64,000 nucleotides of DNA from Bin80 sp026708685 (GCA_965200955.1 OZ241742.1:3782001-3846000), one strand, 5' to 3'. Positions 46,305-56,344 are shown, numbered from the stretch's first letter. The notes: generated by a model not told the origin, from the sequence alone. Numbers and translations: made by a program.

Positions 46305-47333
46305 TCAGGCATCCTCAGAATTCGTATCCTGAGGATCAGCAGATGTAAAATGATCATGACCCTTTGCAGGTAAGGATTCAATCGTTCCACTGATTCTGTG
46401 AAGGCGTACATCCTGTTCGGTGATTTCGCCAATGATCGTAATCTGGTCAAGTGACATTTGATTGAGAACATCCGCAGATGCGGTAAAGAGCAATTCGTAG
46501 TCATCACCTCCATTCAAACCATAGTCAAGAGAAGAGCAAGGCGGATCCAACCCCGTTGGACACTCTTCGGGCAATGGAAGGCATGATTCCCACAGAACAG
46601 CTCCACAATCCGAAGCCTTACAAATATGATGGATTTCATTGGCGAGCCCGTCCGAAATGTCAATCATGGCAGACGGATGAACTCCCTGAGAAGCCCACTG
46701 ATCGACAAGATCCAGTCGGGGGACAGGCATCAGGTGCCGAGAAGTCAACTGATCCCAGATGTTTTGCCCAATGATGGATGGATCTGCATCGTTTCGAAGC
46801 AGATCAAGTCCCATGGCCGCCTCACCGACGATGCCACTGACACAGATGTAATCTCCTAGCTTCGCTCCATCTCGGTAAACAATGCATGACTGAGCAACTT
46901 CACCAATCACTGTAATCGAGAGCATGAGAACCGGGGACCTCGTCGTATCTCCACCAACAATCTGGACTCCATACGTTGACGCTACATGAGTCAGTCCGTG
47001 ATAAAGAGCGTCCAGATTTTCCAGTGGATAGGAACTTGGAATTCCCAGTGCGACAGTTGCCAGTATGGGGCGAGCATTCATTGCAGCAATATCACTGAGA
47101 TTGACCACCATCGCCTTGTAGCCCACTTGCTCCATCGTATAGAAGGCGTAATCAAAATGGTACCCTTCAATCAAGGCATCCGTCGTGATCACCTGAAGCA
47201 TACCTTCGGAAGATTCATATACAGCCGCATCATCCCCTACCCCTACCATGACAGGCGGTCTGACTTTGGATGAACTGATGGCCGTCAGACGACCGATCAG
47301 GTTAAATTCTCCAGCGTCTTCAACGAATTCCAT
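46305..47333 (-). CDS. thiL: Thiamine-monophosphate kinase
   Basis: Phosphorylates thiamine monophosphate to thiamine diphosphate with ATP, the last step of cofactor synthesis. 342 residues, full length, PurM/ThiL fold. Signatures: GVGDDAAVY (metal/ATP), ITTDALIEGYHFD, MVVNLSDIAAMNARP, VGGDTTRSP, AMIDISDGLANEIHHI and LNGGDDYELLFT. No TPP riboswitch is visible upstream. It closes the miaB-to-anmK operon after a 103-base gap and may belong to it. Confidence 0.96.
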   Translation of the reverse strand: MEFVEDAGEFNLIGRLTAISSSKVRPPVMVGVGDDAAVYESSEGMLQVITTDALIEGYHFDYAFYTMEQVGYKAMVVNLSDIAAMNARPILATVALGIPSSYPLENLDALYHGLTHVASTYGVQIVGGDTTRSPVLMLSITVIGEVAQSCIVYRDGAKLGDYICVSGIVGEAAMGLDLLRNDADPSIIGQNIWDQLTSRHLMPVPRLDLVDQWASQGVHPSAMIDISDGLANEIHHICKASDCGAVLWESCLPLPEECPTGLDPPCSSLDYGLNGGDDYELLFTASADVLNQMSLDQITIIGEITEQDVRLHRISGTIESLPAKGHDHFTSADPQDTNSEDA

Positions 47334-47436
47334 GTACGATGATGGATAATGGAAGAATCATTCATCTATGATCGTCTGAGCCATTGGATGAACAAGATGA
47401 TGGATTGGAGCCGACGAACAGGTATAGAGGTTCGGG

Positions 47437-48615
47437 TCAAGCCATACAAAGTTTCCCAAGCACAGCAGAACGATGTGCACCTGTGACAGAGGGAATACTG
47501 GTTGGAATACCATTGGCAGTCTCGTGGGCAAGGAGGGCAAAGCACAAGGCTTCCTTGCTGTCGGCATCAATTCCATAGGGATCCGTTGTCTCTATGACAA
47601 CAGGGGTTTTGGAGAGGCTGAAATAGTCCTTCAGATAATCCATAAGAGCCTGATTGTGTGCACCACCTCCAGAAACAATCAGCCTGTCAAGAGTGCAGCG
47701 TGGTTGGATAAAGGTCTCATACCCCTTCCAGACCGAGGCCGCAGTCAGTGCAGTTGCAGTGGCCACTAAATCTTCCAAAGAAATCTGGCTTGATTGATGG
47801 AGAAATTCATTCAGAAAAACGCTGGTAAGGTATTCTCTTCCCGTAGTTTTAGGGGGCGTGGCTGTGAAGTACGCATCCTCTAAACATTGAGACAGTAACG
47901 GCTCATGGACGGTTCCCGATTGTGCAATCCGACCATCTTCGTCATATGGGAGATTAAAAAACTGACGGCAGAGTGAGTCCATCAGAAGATTCCCCGGCCC
48001 CGTATCAAAGCCATAGACATCTTGGATCTCCGCACTGGGAAGCAGAACGGTGATATTAGCTACTCCTCCAATGTTGAGACATCCGCGGGTCTGCTGATCA
48101 TGAGTGAAGATCACATAATCAAAATACGGTACCAGTGGTGCCCCCTGTCCTCCACACGCCATGTCAGCGAGTCGAAAGTCTCCGATGACTGGCACGCCAA
48201 GAATCTGCGACATGGTCGCAGGGTCACCAATCTGAAAGGTGGAATGAATCATTTTCCCAGCGATCTTCTCTTGGTTGGGGATGTGCCGAATGGTTTGGCC
48301 GTGGCAACCAACTAAATCCAATTGTTCCATACTCATTCCACCAGCTTCTATAGTTGTTTTGATGGTATGGGCATATTCATGTGCAAGACGAACATTGAGT
48401 TGACTGAGTTCCACAACGCTGATCTGCTCTTGGTCAGCTGCCCGTTTCAAACCATCATACAACGGATCTGGAAAGGAGTAGGAAGCCCCGAACCACTTTT
48501 TGATGCACAGGTCTTTTCCGTGCCCGTCAAGATGAGCGATCACAACATCCACACCATCCAGTGATGTGCCACTCATCACGCCCGCCACACAACGATGATC
48601 CTGGGGGGTGATCAC
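47437..48615 (-). CDS. anmK: Anhydro-N-acetylmuramic acid kinase
   Basis: Cleaves and phosphorylates 1,6-anhydro-MurNAc to MurNAc-6-phosphate in cell-wall recycling. 392 residues. Signatures: VMSGTSLDGVDVVIAHLDG (13-31), CHGQTIRHIP, IGDPATMSQ and FDTGPGNLLMD, LIVSGGGAHNQALMDYL near the C-terminus. Its start overlaps the TPR gene by ATGA. No murQ or ampD is in the window. Confidence 0.96.
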   Translation of the reverse strand: MITPQDHRCVAGVMSGTSLDGVDVVIAHLDGHGKDLCIKKWFGASYSFPDPLYDGLKRAADQEQISVVELSQLNVRLAHEYAHTIKTTIEAGGMSMEQLDLVGCHGQTIRHIPNQEKIAGKMIHSTFQIGDPATMSQILGVPVIGDFRLADMACGGQGAPLVPYFDYVIFTHDQQTRGCLNIGGVANITVLLPSAEIQDVYGFDTGPGNLLMDSLCRQFFNLPYDEDGRIAQSGTVHEPLLSQCLEDAYFTATPPKTTGREYLTSVFLNEFLHQSSQISLEDLVATATALTAASVWKGYETFIQPRCTLDRLIVSGGGAHNQALMDYLKDYFSLSKTPVVIETTDPYGIDADSKEALCFALLAHETANGIPTSIPSVTGAHRSAVLGKLCMA

Positions 48616-49205
48616 GAGTTTGGGTGTTGGGCTGCCAACTCTTCCAATCGTCGGGCTTCACTCAGTAAGCGTCCTTTTTCGAGAGGATTCTGCTCACTTA
48701 GGGAGCGGTAGGCTTCGGCTGCCTTTGCATATTCCTTCTGGTTGGCCAGAATGCGAGCAAACGTTTCGGTGGGAGCAGTATGATCATACTCATCCTCTAG
48801 GAGTTCATCGTCAAGATCATCATCAATGTTGGATGCTTCATGAAAGGCCTTCCGATCACTGGAATTGAGTTGTTCAATGATTCCCTGGATTTCATCTCCA
48901 CCATCGCTGCTGAAGATCTTGTCAAGTTCCTGCTGCAAACTCTCGGTAAAAGTGAACGCGGGTGACTTTGACTCAGATGTGGGTGGCTTTGAAGGTCGCT
49001 GTTTGGACTGTAAACTGTGGACCGTTTCCCAGACTGAATTCGCACGGCTATGATCTTTGGATACTTCCAGAGCGTGTGCGAACACAAAGTTCGTGTTGAT
49101 GTCCGTGGGAGACTGGACGCGGAGGTGGCGGATCTGCTCAATGGTTTTAGCATTGCAGCCATCTCTTATCATGGTCAAGGCTTCAAAAAGAGATAAAGAG
49201 GTCAT
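48612..49205 (-). CDS. TPR-containing protein, unknown function
   Basis: 197 residues of helical, charged protein. Repeats like SPTDINTNFVFAHALEVS and PTETFARILANQKEYAKAAEAYRSLSEQNP are tetratricopeptide-type helix pairs, the latter near the C-terminus. The middle is acidic and probably disordered. There is no signal peptide. It overlaps both neighbours by four bases (ATGA), which ties it to the glycosyltransferase and anmK in one transcript. Likely a scaffold; the partner is unknown. Confidence 0.72.
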   Translation of the reverse strand: MTSLSLFEALTMIRDGCNAKTIEQIRHLRVQSPTDINTNFVFAHALEVSKDHSRANSVWETVHSLQSKQRPSKPPTSESKSPAFTFTESLQQELDKIFSSDGGDEIQGIIEQLNSSDRKAFHEASNIDDDLDDELLEDEYDHTAPTETFARILANQKEYAKAAEAYRSLSEQNPLEKGRLLSEARRLEELAAQHPNS

Positions 49206-50638
49206 GTTGGTTCGGGTGGTGCTTCAAGAATGTTGTACCAAGTGACAAAAAGATACGACATAAAAAAAATCAATTGAAACGCAACGGCAGTCCAGATACC
49301 TTCCCATATTAAGTAAGAAAGTCCCATCAGTGAGTAAACGGCCAGGAATGTCTCTAAGATAACAATGATGGGCGAAGTTTTTGCAACATATATTCCCTTG
49401 GCCTTAGGCGTTCGTTCAAAGGGAGTTCTGGCTTTTCTCCATCCGTCTATAACGGCCTTTGTATTGGAGATGGCCAGTCCCATGGATCCAGCCAGTAAAA
49501 TTGGAAACAAACAAACACGACGATGCCAGTGAGGGTAGAGCTGCTGCTGGGCAAGCAGCTGAGCAAGAAAAAAACCAAGCAGTCCAATGAGCCCGATTCC
49601 CATCATCCCAAAATATACCTCGCCAGGCCCAAATCCGTTTGCCTGCTGAAACAATAACAATGGGTGTAGAAGTGCTGCAAGCACTAAGGAGGGATAAACA
49701 AGGTGCGAAGTCAGGTGAATCGTTCCCTGCATTTTGGTGAGCAGTGACACTGGAGCACTCCATAAAGGTTGAAGCAGCTTACGTGCCGTTTCTGCGGTTC
49801 CCTTGGTCCAGCGCGTTTGCTGAATCCGTAGGGATCCCAAAGTTTCGGGTAACTCCGCGGGAGCTTCCATATCATGGATGTATTTAAGTGTCCAGCCCTT
49901 GATTTGAGCACGATAGCTGAGATCTAAATCTTCGGTAAGTGTATCTTCCTGCCAGCCTCCAGAATCTTCAATGCAGCGTCGCCTCCATAGACCAGCCGTC
50001 CCGTTAAAATTGATAAAGCAGCCAGTGACACTGCGGGCGACATGTTCAATAGCAAAATGCATGTCCAGAGACCATGCCTGAATTTGAGTCAGCAGAGATG
50101 CCTTTGCATTGATATGACTCCATCGAACCTGAACCATACCGAGATTGGGGTCGTCCACCTGTGGAATTAAAGAAAGAAGAAAGTCTTCTGGTGGAATGAA
50201 ATCGGCATCAAACATGGCAATCAGTTCGCCGGTTGCAGATTGTAATCCGTGTGCCAATGCCCCTGCTTTATATCCAGTCCGATCCGTTCGGTGGATGTGA
50301 GAGATATTGATTCCGCGATGTTTCCAGTTTTCAACCGACTGACGAGTCATCTCAATGGTTTCATCGGTGGAATCGTCAAGAACCTGAATTTGTAATTGAT
50401 CCCTTGGGTAAATGATGGAAGCACAGGCATCTATGACTCGTTGAGCAACAGAAGATTCATTGAAAATAGGGATCTGTATCGTGACTTTGGGCCATCGATC
50501 GGGGCGTTGAAAATGTGAGGAGGAATCCGACCGGGAGTCTGAATGCTCAGAACGTACGACCATGATGCTCATCCAGAGGAGGTTTGCTCCGTAGAAGGCA
50601 AGAACAATCATAACGCCTGCATACATGATGGCAACCAT
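49202..50638 (-). CDS. Membrane glycosyltransferase, family 2, cellulose-synthase-like
   Basis: 478 residues. An N-terminal membrane helix (4-28) precedes the GT-A domain: VTIQIPIFNESSVAQRVIDA, VLDDSTDET, FDADFIPP (DxD), TEDLDLSYRAQ and QQTRWTKG, the D,D,D,QxxRW set of processive enzymes. Four or so C-terminal membrane helices follow. Family members make glucans, mannans or glycolipids; the product is open. It sits three bases after lptE and overlaps the TPR gene, which hints at an envelope glycan role. No bcs genes accompany it. Confidence 0.9.
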   Translation of the reverse strand: MVAIMYAGVMIVLAFYGANLLWMSIMVVRSEHSDSRSDSSSHFQRPDRWPKVTIQIPIFNESSVAQRVIDACASIIYPRDQLQIQVLDDSTDETIEMTRQSVENWKHRGINISHIHRTDRTGYKAGALAHGLQSATGELIAMFDADFIPPEDFLLSLIPQVDDPNLGMVQVRWSHINAKASLLTQIQAWSLDMHFAIEHVARSVTGCFINFNGTAGLWRRRCIEDSGGWQEDTLTEDLDLSYRAQIKGWTLKYIHDMEAPAELPETLGSLRIQQTRWTKGTAETARKLLQPLWSAPVSLLTKMQGTIHLTSHLVYPSLVLAALLHPLLLFQQANGFGPGEVYFGMMGIGLIGLLGFFLAQLLAQQQLYPHWHRRVCLFPILLAGSMGLAISNTKAVIDGWRKARTPFERTPKAKGIYVAKTSPIIVILETFLAVYSLMGLSYLIWEGIWTAVAFQLIFFMSYLFVTWYNILEAPPEPT

Positions 50639-50641
50639 GGC

Positions 50642-51148
50642 CTACCAGTTGGATGTAGCGGCGGTGAATAAATCGTCGGCAATATTTTCCAGGGCTGCCA
50701 AAGCAGCCGACTCCTCCGCTTCCAGACCACCCTCCAACGCATCGTAGTCATCAAAACCACTGAAGGTGCGCTCCAGTGCGTCATCGTTGATCTGATTGAT
50801 ATACTGTGTAGCGACGGAGATGGACACGCGATTGAATTGTGCACGCTCCTGGCCAGTGACAGATGTGGGGGCATTGGTATACCGGGTAATCTGTGCCGTT
50901 AACAAAAGATCCGCCTCTGATTCGTCTTCAACAAGATTCAGTCGGGTTTGACGGACAAACCGTTCAATCATCAATTCGGTGAGGGACTCATCAAGAAGAG
51001 TAAGAGGCCCGCTACTGTTGTCCTCGGCCAGGGGGATGGAGATCGTATTGAGGTTAGATGGAATACTTACTCCGCTGAAGCTGTAATAGGAGCAGCTTGA
51101 TGTGATCAGAAGAACTCCAACTAAAAAAATCTTACTCAACGTCCTCAT
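50642..51148 (-). CDS. lptE: LPS-assembly lipoprotein LptE
   Basis: About 168 residues. I start at MRTLSKIFLV, which gives a lipoprotein signal peptide with Cys19 (ITSSC); a longer frame overlaps the regulator gene without support. The N-terminal motif CSYYSFSG and SIPSNLNTISIPL, then ELMIERFVRQTRLNLV and ADLLLTAQI, are the usual pattern of Bacteroidota LptE, which plugs LptD at the outer membrane to deliver lipopolysaccharide. It overlaps the sigma-54 activator by 17 bases, a pairing I have seen in related bacteria. lptD is not in the window. Confidence 0.82.
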   Translation of the reverse strand: MRTLSKIFLVGVLLITSSCSYYSFSGVSIPSNLNTISIPLAEDNSSGPLTLLDESLTELMIERFVRQTRLNLVEDESEADLLLTAQITRYTNAPTSVTGQERAQFNRVSISVATQYINQINDDALERTFSGFDDYDALEGGLEAEESAALAALENIADDLFTAATSNW

Positions 51149-52373
51149 CAAACTCTTTGAGTTTACGATAAAGCGTTCGGGCACTGATTCCCAAAGCTTC
51201 GGCAGATTCTTTACGCTTTCCATTAAATCGATCCATCGCTTTCAAGATGAGTTCTCGTTCTGCCTCTGCAAGAGTAGGCAGGGGTTCTTCTGATAGAGGT
51301 TCTTCGACTTCGTAGGCGATCTCATCAATTCTACGCGTTGGTTCAGGTTGTGGAAGCATCGGTACACTGGTCGCTTGATCATACTGTATCTGCTCCTCGT
51401 AAGGGGGAGATGTGGTTTTCATTGCAGAAAAATGATCCCGAAAGATTTGGCCTAAATCATCGCGCAGATCGTGCATACCCTGACGTATCTCCAACAGTGC
51501 ACGATAAATGACGGTCAGTTCTGGCTGAGCATCTCCTTGAGTGTTTTGCTCAGACGGAATCCGCATCAAAGAGGTAGAGGGCGGGTTGGCAGATATTCCG
51601 CGAAGAAAGGGTCGGATATCATCGTTATTGACCTCTGAACCACGATGTAGTACTACAACCTGATCGGCCACATTACGCAATTCACGGACATTTCCAGGCC
51701 AAGAGTAAGCGTCAAGCAACTCGTAGGCTTCTGGGGTTAGTACTCGGCGGGGGGACTGATACTTACGACTTGATGCATGCAGAAATGAATCAAAAATAGG
51801 GCGGATATCCTCTCTACGTTCACGAAGTGGAGGTATATGGATGATCACAGTACTGAGACGATAGTAGAGGTCTTCTCTGAAGCGTCCCTCAGTGACTTCA
51901 TGTCCTAAATTTTTGTTGGTTGCAGCAACAACGCGGGTATCTGTACGATGAATGGTGGTTGATCCGACCCGATTGAAGGTGCCCGATTCAAGAACACGTA
52001 GCAGGCGAACCTGTGCAGATTGAGGCATTTCGCCAATCTCATCCAAAAAAATGGATCCACCATCGGCTTCCTCAAACAGGCCACGACGACGCTCGGTTGC
52101 CCCAGTGTAGGCTCCTTTTTCTGCACCAAAAAGTTCGGACTCAATGAGTCCTTCGGGGATCGCTCCAGTATTGATCACTTTAAGAGCTTTGTGACGACGC
52201 AGAGATAATTCATGAATCGCCTGAGCAATCAATTCCTTTCCAACACCACTCTCGCCCTCAATTAGGACGGAGATATCCGTGTTTGCAACAAGGCGTACAC
52301 GATCAATGACATGCTGAATCCCTGGTGATGTACCAATGATGCCAAAACGTGTCTGAACAGTTTCTCGGTCCAT
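51132..52373 (-). CDS. Sigma-54-dependent transcriptional activator, no receiver domain
   Basis: A 413-residue bacterial enhancer-binding protein. It goes straight into the AAA+ domain: Walker A GESGVGKE (40-47), the sigma-54 loop GAYTGA (87-92) and Walker B GGSIFLDE (105-112), then RFREDLYYRLS and the arginine finger area. A low-complexity linker precedes a Fis-type helix-turn-helix at the end (NGKRKESAEALGISARTLYRKL). No receiver, GAF or PAS sensor domain is present, so it may be constitutive or controlled by a partner. Located between miaB (9 bases) and lptE (overlap). Confidence 0.93.
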   Translation of the reverse strand: MDRETVQTRFGIIGTSPGIQHVIDRVRLVANTDISVLIEGESGVGKELIAQAIHELSLRRHKALKVINTGAIPEGLIESELFGAEKGAYTGATERRRGLFEEADGGSIFLDEIGEMPQSAQVRLLRVLESGTFNRVGSTTIHRTDTRVVAATNKNLGHEVTEGRFREDLYYRLSTVIIHIPPLRERREDIRPIFDSFLHASSRKYQSPRRVLTPEAYELLDAYSWPGNVRELRNVADQVVVLHRGSEVNNDDIRPFLRGISANPPSTSLMRIPSEQNTQGDAQPELTVIYRALLEIRQGMHDLRDDLGQIFRDHFSAMKTTSPPYEEQIQYDQATSVPMLPQPEPTRRIDEIAYEVEEPLSEEPLPTLAEAERELILKAMDRFNGKRKESAEALGISARTLYRKLKEFDEDVE

Positions 52374-52382
52374 GGTCTGAAA

Positions 52383-53783
52383 TCAGAAATGCGTTGAACT
52401 CTCACGCACAGTTCCAAAAAGTGTAGCGGATGTGCAGTCGGTAATCTCTACCTGGGCATATGACCCAGGCTGGAGCATTTCTCGGTCAAAGATGACCATT
52501 TTGTTGGTGTCGGTTCGCCCGCAAAATTGAGCATCGCTGCGTTTGCTTGGACCTTCCACCAGTACGGTATGGATGTTTCCAATCTGTTGGCGGTTCTTTT
52601 TGAGAGAGATGGAATTCTGGAGTTCAATAATTTCAGAGAGGCGCTGCTTTTTCACCTCTGGGGGAACGTCATCCTGAAACTTTCGAGCGGCGTAGGTATC
52701 AGGGCGTTCGGAGTACATAAACATGAATGCGTGATCATATTCAATCTCGGACATCAGATTGAGTGTATCTTGGTGCTCGGCATCGGTCTCTTCGCAGAAC
52801 CCTGCAATGATATCCGTGGACAGAGAGAGATCTGGGCAGATCCGACGTGCTCGTTTAATCAACTCTCGGTAGTCCTCTGAAGTGTAACCACGACGCATCC
52901 GCTTTAGGACATCTGAGTTGCCATGTTGAACGGGCAGGTGAATAAAATTACACACATTGGGACGTTCAAGGTGGACATGGAGTAACGCTTCTGAGCAGTC
53001 CTTTGGGTGGCTGGTCGAGTAACGGATGCGCAGATCGGGAGACACAAGGCTGACTCTATCAACAAGGGTAGGAAAGTCAATGGGGCCGTCTACATAGGAG
53101 TTGACATTTTGGCCGAGAAGCGTGATTTCACGATATCCTGCATCAAAGAGATCCTGACATTCACGGACGATCGTTCCGGCATTACGGCTTCGCTCTCGGC
53201 CTCGTGTAAAAGGGACCACACAAAATGCACACATATTGTCACAGCCGCGCATGATAGAAACAAATGCACTAATTCCATTGGAATCGTATCTGACGGGTGC
53301 AATCTCTGCGTAGGTTTCCTCTCGTGACAGTTCCACATTGACAGCACTTTGCCCAGTGGTTTCCACCTGTTTCAAGAGGCGGGGAAGATCGCGATAGGCA
53401 TCCGGTCCAATCACAAGATCGACAAGTCGCTCTTGTTCCAAGAGTTTGCCACGCAACCGTTCGGCCATACAACCTAGTACACCGATCCGAAGGTCTGGAT
53501 TGTGCTTACGCTTACGAGAACGGAAAAATTCCAGGCGGCGGCGAACCCGCTGTTCGGCATTTTCGCGAATGGCACAGGTATTAATCAGCACCACATCGGC
53601 CACCAGCGGATCATGGGTTAATCCATATCCTGCATTTTTTAGCACGGATGCGACAATTTCAGAGTCTGATACATTCATCTGGCAACCATAGGTCTCTATA
53701 TACACAGAGGAACCTCTTACACTTGGCGTGTGGGGTAAGACTGCCGAATCCAGATTTTCAACAATAGGTAGAGTGTGTTGCAC
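52383..53783 (-). CDS. miaB: tRNA-2-methylthio-N6-dimethylallyladenosine synthase
   Basis: Radical-SAM methylthiotransferase that modifies adenosine 37 of UNN-reading tRNAs. About 466 residues from a GTG (reads QHTLPIVENLDS); another GTG 22 codons upstream is possible, and no ATG fits. The N-terminal cluster motif starts ETYGCQMNVSDSEIV, with further cysteines in NTCAIRENAEQR and LGCMAERL. The radical-SAM CxxxCxxC is RGCDNMCAFCVVPFTRGRE. A TRAM domain closes the protein (VLVEGPSKRS, GRTDTNKMV). First gene of the long minus-strand operon. Confidence 0.95.
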   Translation of the reverse strand: MQHTLPIVENLDSAVLPHTPSVRGSSVYIETYGCQMNVSDSEIVASVLKNAGYGLTHDPLVADVVLINTCAIRENAEQRVRRRLEFFRSRKRKHNPDLRIGVLGCMAERLRGKLLEQERLVDLVIGPDAYRDLPRLLKQVETTGQSAVNVELSREETYAEIAPVRYDSNGISAFVSIMRGCDNMCAFCVVPFTRGRERSRNAGTIVRECQDLFDAGYREITLLGQNVNSYVDGPIDFPTLVDRVSLVSPDLRIRYSTSHPKDCSEALLHVHLERPNVCNFIHLPVQHGNSDVLKRMRRGYTSEDYRELIKRARRICPDLSLSTDIIAGFCEETDAEHQDTLNLMSEIEYDHAFMFMYSERPDTYAARKFQDDVPPEVKKQRLSEIIELQNSISLKKNRQQIGNIHTVLVEGPSKRSDAQFCGRTDTNKMVIFDREMLQPGSYAQVEITDCTSATLFGTVRESSTHF

Positions 53784-53905
53784 GATGGACTCACATTTAA
53801 ACTTGGGAACATGGGAAAACGCGTTTCCATGCGGGTTTGTTCTCACCACAGGAAAAATTCATAGTTGATGTGTAAATTGTGGGTTCACCATTGATTACAC
53901 ATAAA

Positions 53906-54580
53906 ATGAAACACGTTCTATTGGCATTGATTGTTATGGCGTATCCACTGGCAACGATTGCACAGGTAGATCCTTCCGTCGCTGATGGAGAGAATCTCAT
54001 GGTTCCCGAATCCTGGAAGGTGCGTCTTGATCACTCCAGTCCAGATGCCGTTATTGGGGCAGTCCCGGATTCAGTGGATATCTTTTTCGTCAACATGACT
54101 CCAGGATGGCATATTACCACTGGGCCTGCGGCGATCTTTTACCATCCAGATCTCATGGCGGAAGGAAACTATGTACTGGAATCTATCCTTCATTTGTTTG
54201 ATCCCGGTAGCCGGAGGGAAGCCTTTGGAATTTTCATGGGAGGCCATGATCTTGAAGGGGATGAGATCATGTACGATTATTTTCTTCTTCGCAACTCTGG
54301 AGAATTCTTGATCAAACGACGGACCGGATCCGAAACCTCACTGATTCAGGACTGGACAGCCAGTGAATCTATTGTCACATTCGGTCCTGAAACGGAAAGC
54401 TCGGTTAAAAACCATCTGCGGGTGGATGTACTCAGCGATACGGTTACGTTTTCCGTCAATGGTACGGAGGTCGCCAGTGCACCGCGTGATCAGGTGATGA
54501 CCGATGGAGTTGCTGGTCTTCGAATCAATCATGCATTGAATGTGCATGTGAGCGACTTGAAAGTGACACCACTGGAGTAA
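53906..54580 (+). CDS. Secreted concanavalin-like (DUF1080-type) protein
   Basis: 224 residues from MKHVLLALIV, which gives a clean signal peptide (cleavage after TIAQ, about 20). A GTG nine codons earlier is less likely. The mature part looks like one jelly-roll domain of the laminin-G/DUF1080 kind: WKVRLDHSSPD, GPAAIFYHPDL, YVLESILHLFDPG, AFGIFMGGHDL, NHLRVDVLSDTVTFSVNG and GVAGLRINHAL. It may bind or cleave a glycan; catalytic residues cannot be assigned. Divergent from miaB, single gene. Confidence 0.72.
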   Translation: MKHVLLALIVMAYPLATIAQVDPSVADGENLMVPESWKVRLDHSSPDAVIGAVPDSVDIFFVNMTPGWHITTGPAAIFYHPDLMAEGNYVLESILHLFDPGSRREAFGIFMGGHDLEGDEIMYDYFLLRNSGEFLIKRRTGSETSLIQDWTASESIVTFGPETESSVKNHLRVDVLSDTVTFSVNGTEVASAPRDQVMTDGVAGLRINHALNVHVSDLKVTPLE

Positions 54581-54826
54581 TGGCTGACAGCCGCTTCATT
54601 GAATGGATACGCCTCAGGTACAGCCACCAACACACATCTGCATCCTTTGCGTCTCAACCCGTGAGATGACTCCATCATGTACGTTTTGGAGTTGATGATG
54701 ACTGGTCAATCGTTCCTGCTGAGAGTCTTCATCATGGTCAAGCGATTTGCGAACTCCATCATCATGTCATCAGCAGAGATCTGGCGTTCTGAAGCAGACA
54801 TCATGGAAAGAGCTTCTTTGATGGTG

Positions 54827-56233
54827 CTATGGTGTGGAGCGAGATGGACGGCGGTTGCGTCCCTCTGTATCTGAGAGAGCATCACCTAAATCCTCTCGCA
54901 TTTCAGCAAGGTATCCCATCAGTTGGTTGACGATGTCTGGGTGAGTACTTGCAAGATTGGTGGATTCTCCGGGATCTGATTCAAGATGGAACAACGACAT
55001 CGGGATAGAATCCTGCCTGTAAGCACCTTGAAAGGTTGGCGTGGACAGGGATGCCCCATCCACGGTACGATAGCGGTGAGGGACATGTAATTTCCATGGT
55101 CCTGATCGGACTGCCTGAAGTTCATGCACATGATAGAAAAACAGGGCATCATGTGGAGAGGGTTCTCCGTTGATGACATCTACCAAAGACTGACCATCAA
55201 ATGGGAAGGATCCCATAGGTGCCTGAATGATCTCGGCAATCGTTGGCATGATATCCATGGAGGAAGAAACCGCACTGGTGACTCTTGGAGTGATGACTCC
55301 TGGCCAGGACATGATCATGGGGACACGGTGACCTCCTTCAAATGTGGTACCCTTGCCCTCTCGCAACGGCCCCGCTCTGCCACTATGATCCCCCTTGATT
55401 AACCATGGACCGTTATCTGAAGAAAAGATCACCAGTGTATTGCGAGTCAATTGAAGGTGATCAAGAGTTGCGATGATCTGCCCTACAGACCAATCCATTT
55501 CCATGATCACATCGCCATAGAGTCCCGCCCCGGATTGATCCTCAAATGCATCTGATACAAAAAGAGGAACATGTGGGAAGGTATGAGGCATGTAGAGAAA
55601 GAAAGGGCTCTCACGATTAGATTCAATGAATGCAATTGCCCGTTGAGTATATCGCTTCGTGAGCAGAGACTGATCCGGTTCCAGCTCCATCGTGGAAAAT
55701 CCATCCACCAAAGGCATGGGTGGATGCTGTCTGGCAAATGGGTTTGGATTCTTGATTGCATCTGGAGTCATATCATTGGAATAGGGAATCCCGAAATACT
55801 CATCAAATCCATGGGAGAGAGGGAGATGCAACGAATCATGCCCTAAATGCCATTTCCCGAAAATTGCCGTGGCATATCCAAGTTCTTGGAGCATTTCTGC
55901 AAGCGTCCTCTCCTGGGGATGAAGTCCCCGTTTTGACTGTGGCATCAGAACATTTGGAATGCCAATCCTTTGGGGGTACATGCCAGTTAGGAAAGCGGCC
56001 CGTGAAGGTGAGCAGGAAGCGGCTACGGAATAGAAATCTGTGAACCGAAGACCGTTCGCAGCCAGTTCGTCAAGGTGTGGAGTCAACAGATCATCCGATC
56101 CATAACTACCTAAATCAACCCATCCCTGATCATCGGCAAGGATCAGAATCACATTGGGAGGAGGCTGCTGATAATCACATCCAGTCAAAACCAGCACCGC
56201 AACCCAATAGTAATGGACCATTTTTCGAATCAT
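54827..56233 (-). CDS. Sulfatase (arylsulfatase-type lipoprotein)
   Basis: A 468-residue type I sulfatase that hydrolyses sulfate esters, probably on glycans. The lipoprotein signal ends at Cys19 (VLTGC), so it is anchored in the envelope. Metal ligands lie in ILADDQGWVDLG (Asp34-Asp35). The formylglycine signature is CSPSRAAFLTG with Cys74, needing an anaerobic- or FGE-type maturation enzyme that is not in the window. FGKWHLGH and SSDNGPWL carry further active-site residues. Full length. Single gene; common in marine carbohydrate-degrading bacteria. Confidence 0.94.
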   Translation of the reverse strand: MIRKMVHYYWVAVLVLTGCDYQQPPPNVILILADDQGWVDLGSYGSDDLLTPHLDELAANGLRFTDFYSVAASCSPSRAAFLTGMYPQRIGIPNVLMPQSKRGLHPQERTLAEMLQELGYATAIFGKWHLGHDSLHLPLSHGFDEYFGIPYSNDMTPDAIKNPNPFARQHPPMPLVDGFSTMELEPDQSLLTKRYTQRAIAFIESNRESPFFLYMPHTFPHVPLFVSDAFEDQSGAGLYGDVIMEMDWSVGQIIATLDHLQLTRNTLVIFSSDNGPWLIKGDHSGRAGPLREGKGTTFEGGHRVPMIMSWPGVITPRVTSAVSSSMDIMPTIAEIIQAPMGSFPFDGQSLVDVINGEPSPHDALFFYHVHELQAVRSGPWKLHVPHRYRTVDGASLSTPTFQGAYRQDSIPMSLFHLESDPGESTNLASTHPDIVNQLMGYLAEMREDLGDALSDTEGRNRRPSRSTP

Positions 56234-56344
56234 CTATCCATTCCTGATCAAAGGAGTCGCAGTCTGGCTTCTCAAAAACATCTTTTGAGGACTGTTGATC
56301 AAATGATGACAATCAGCAGTTAGCAATTGTTCGATCGTGACGGA

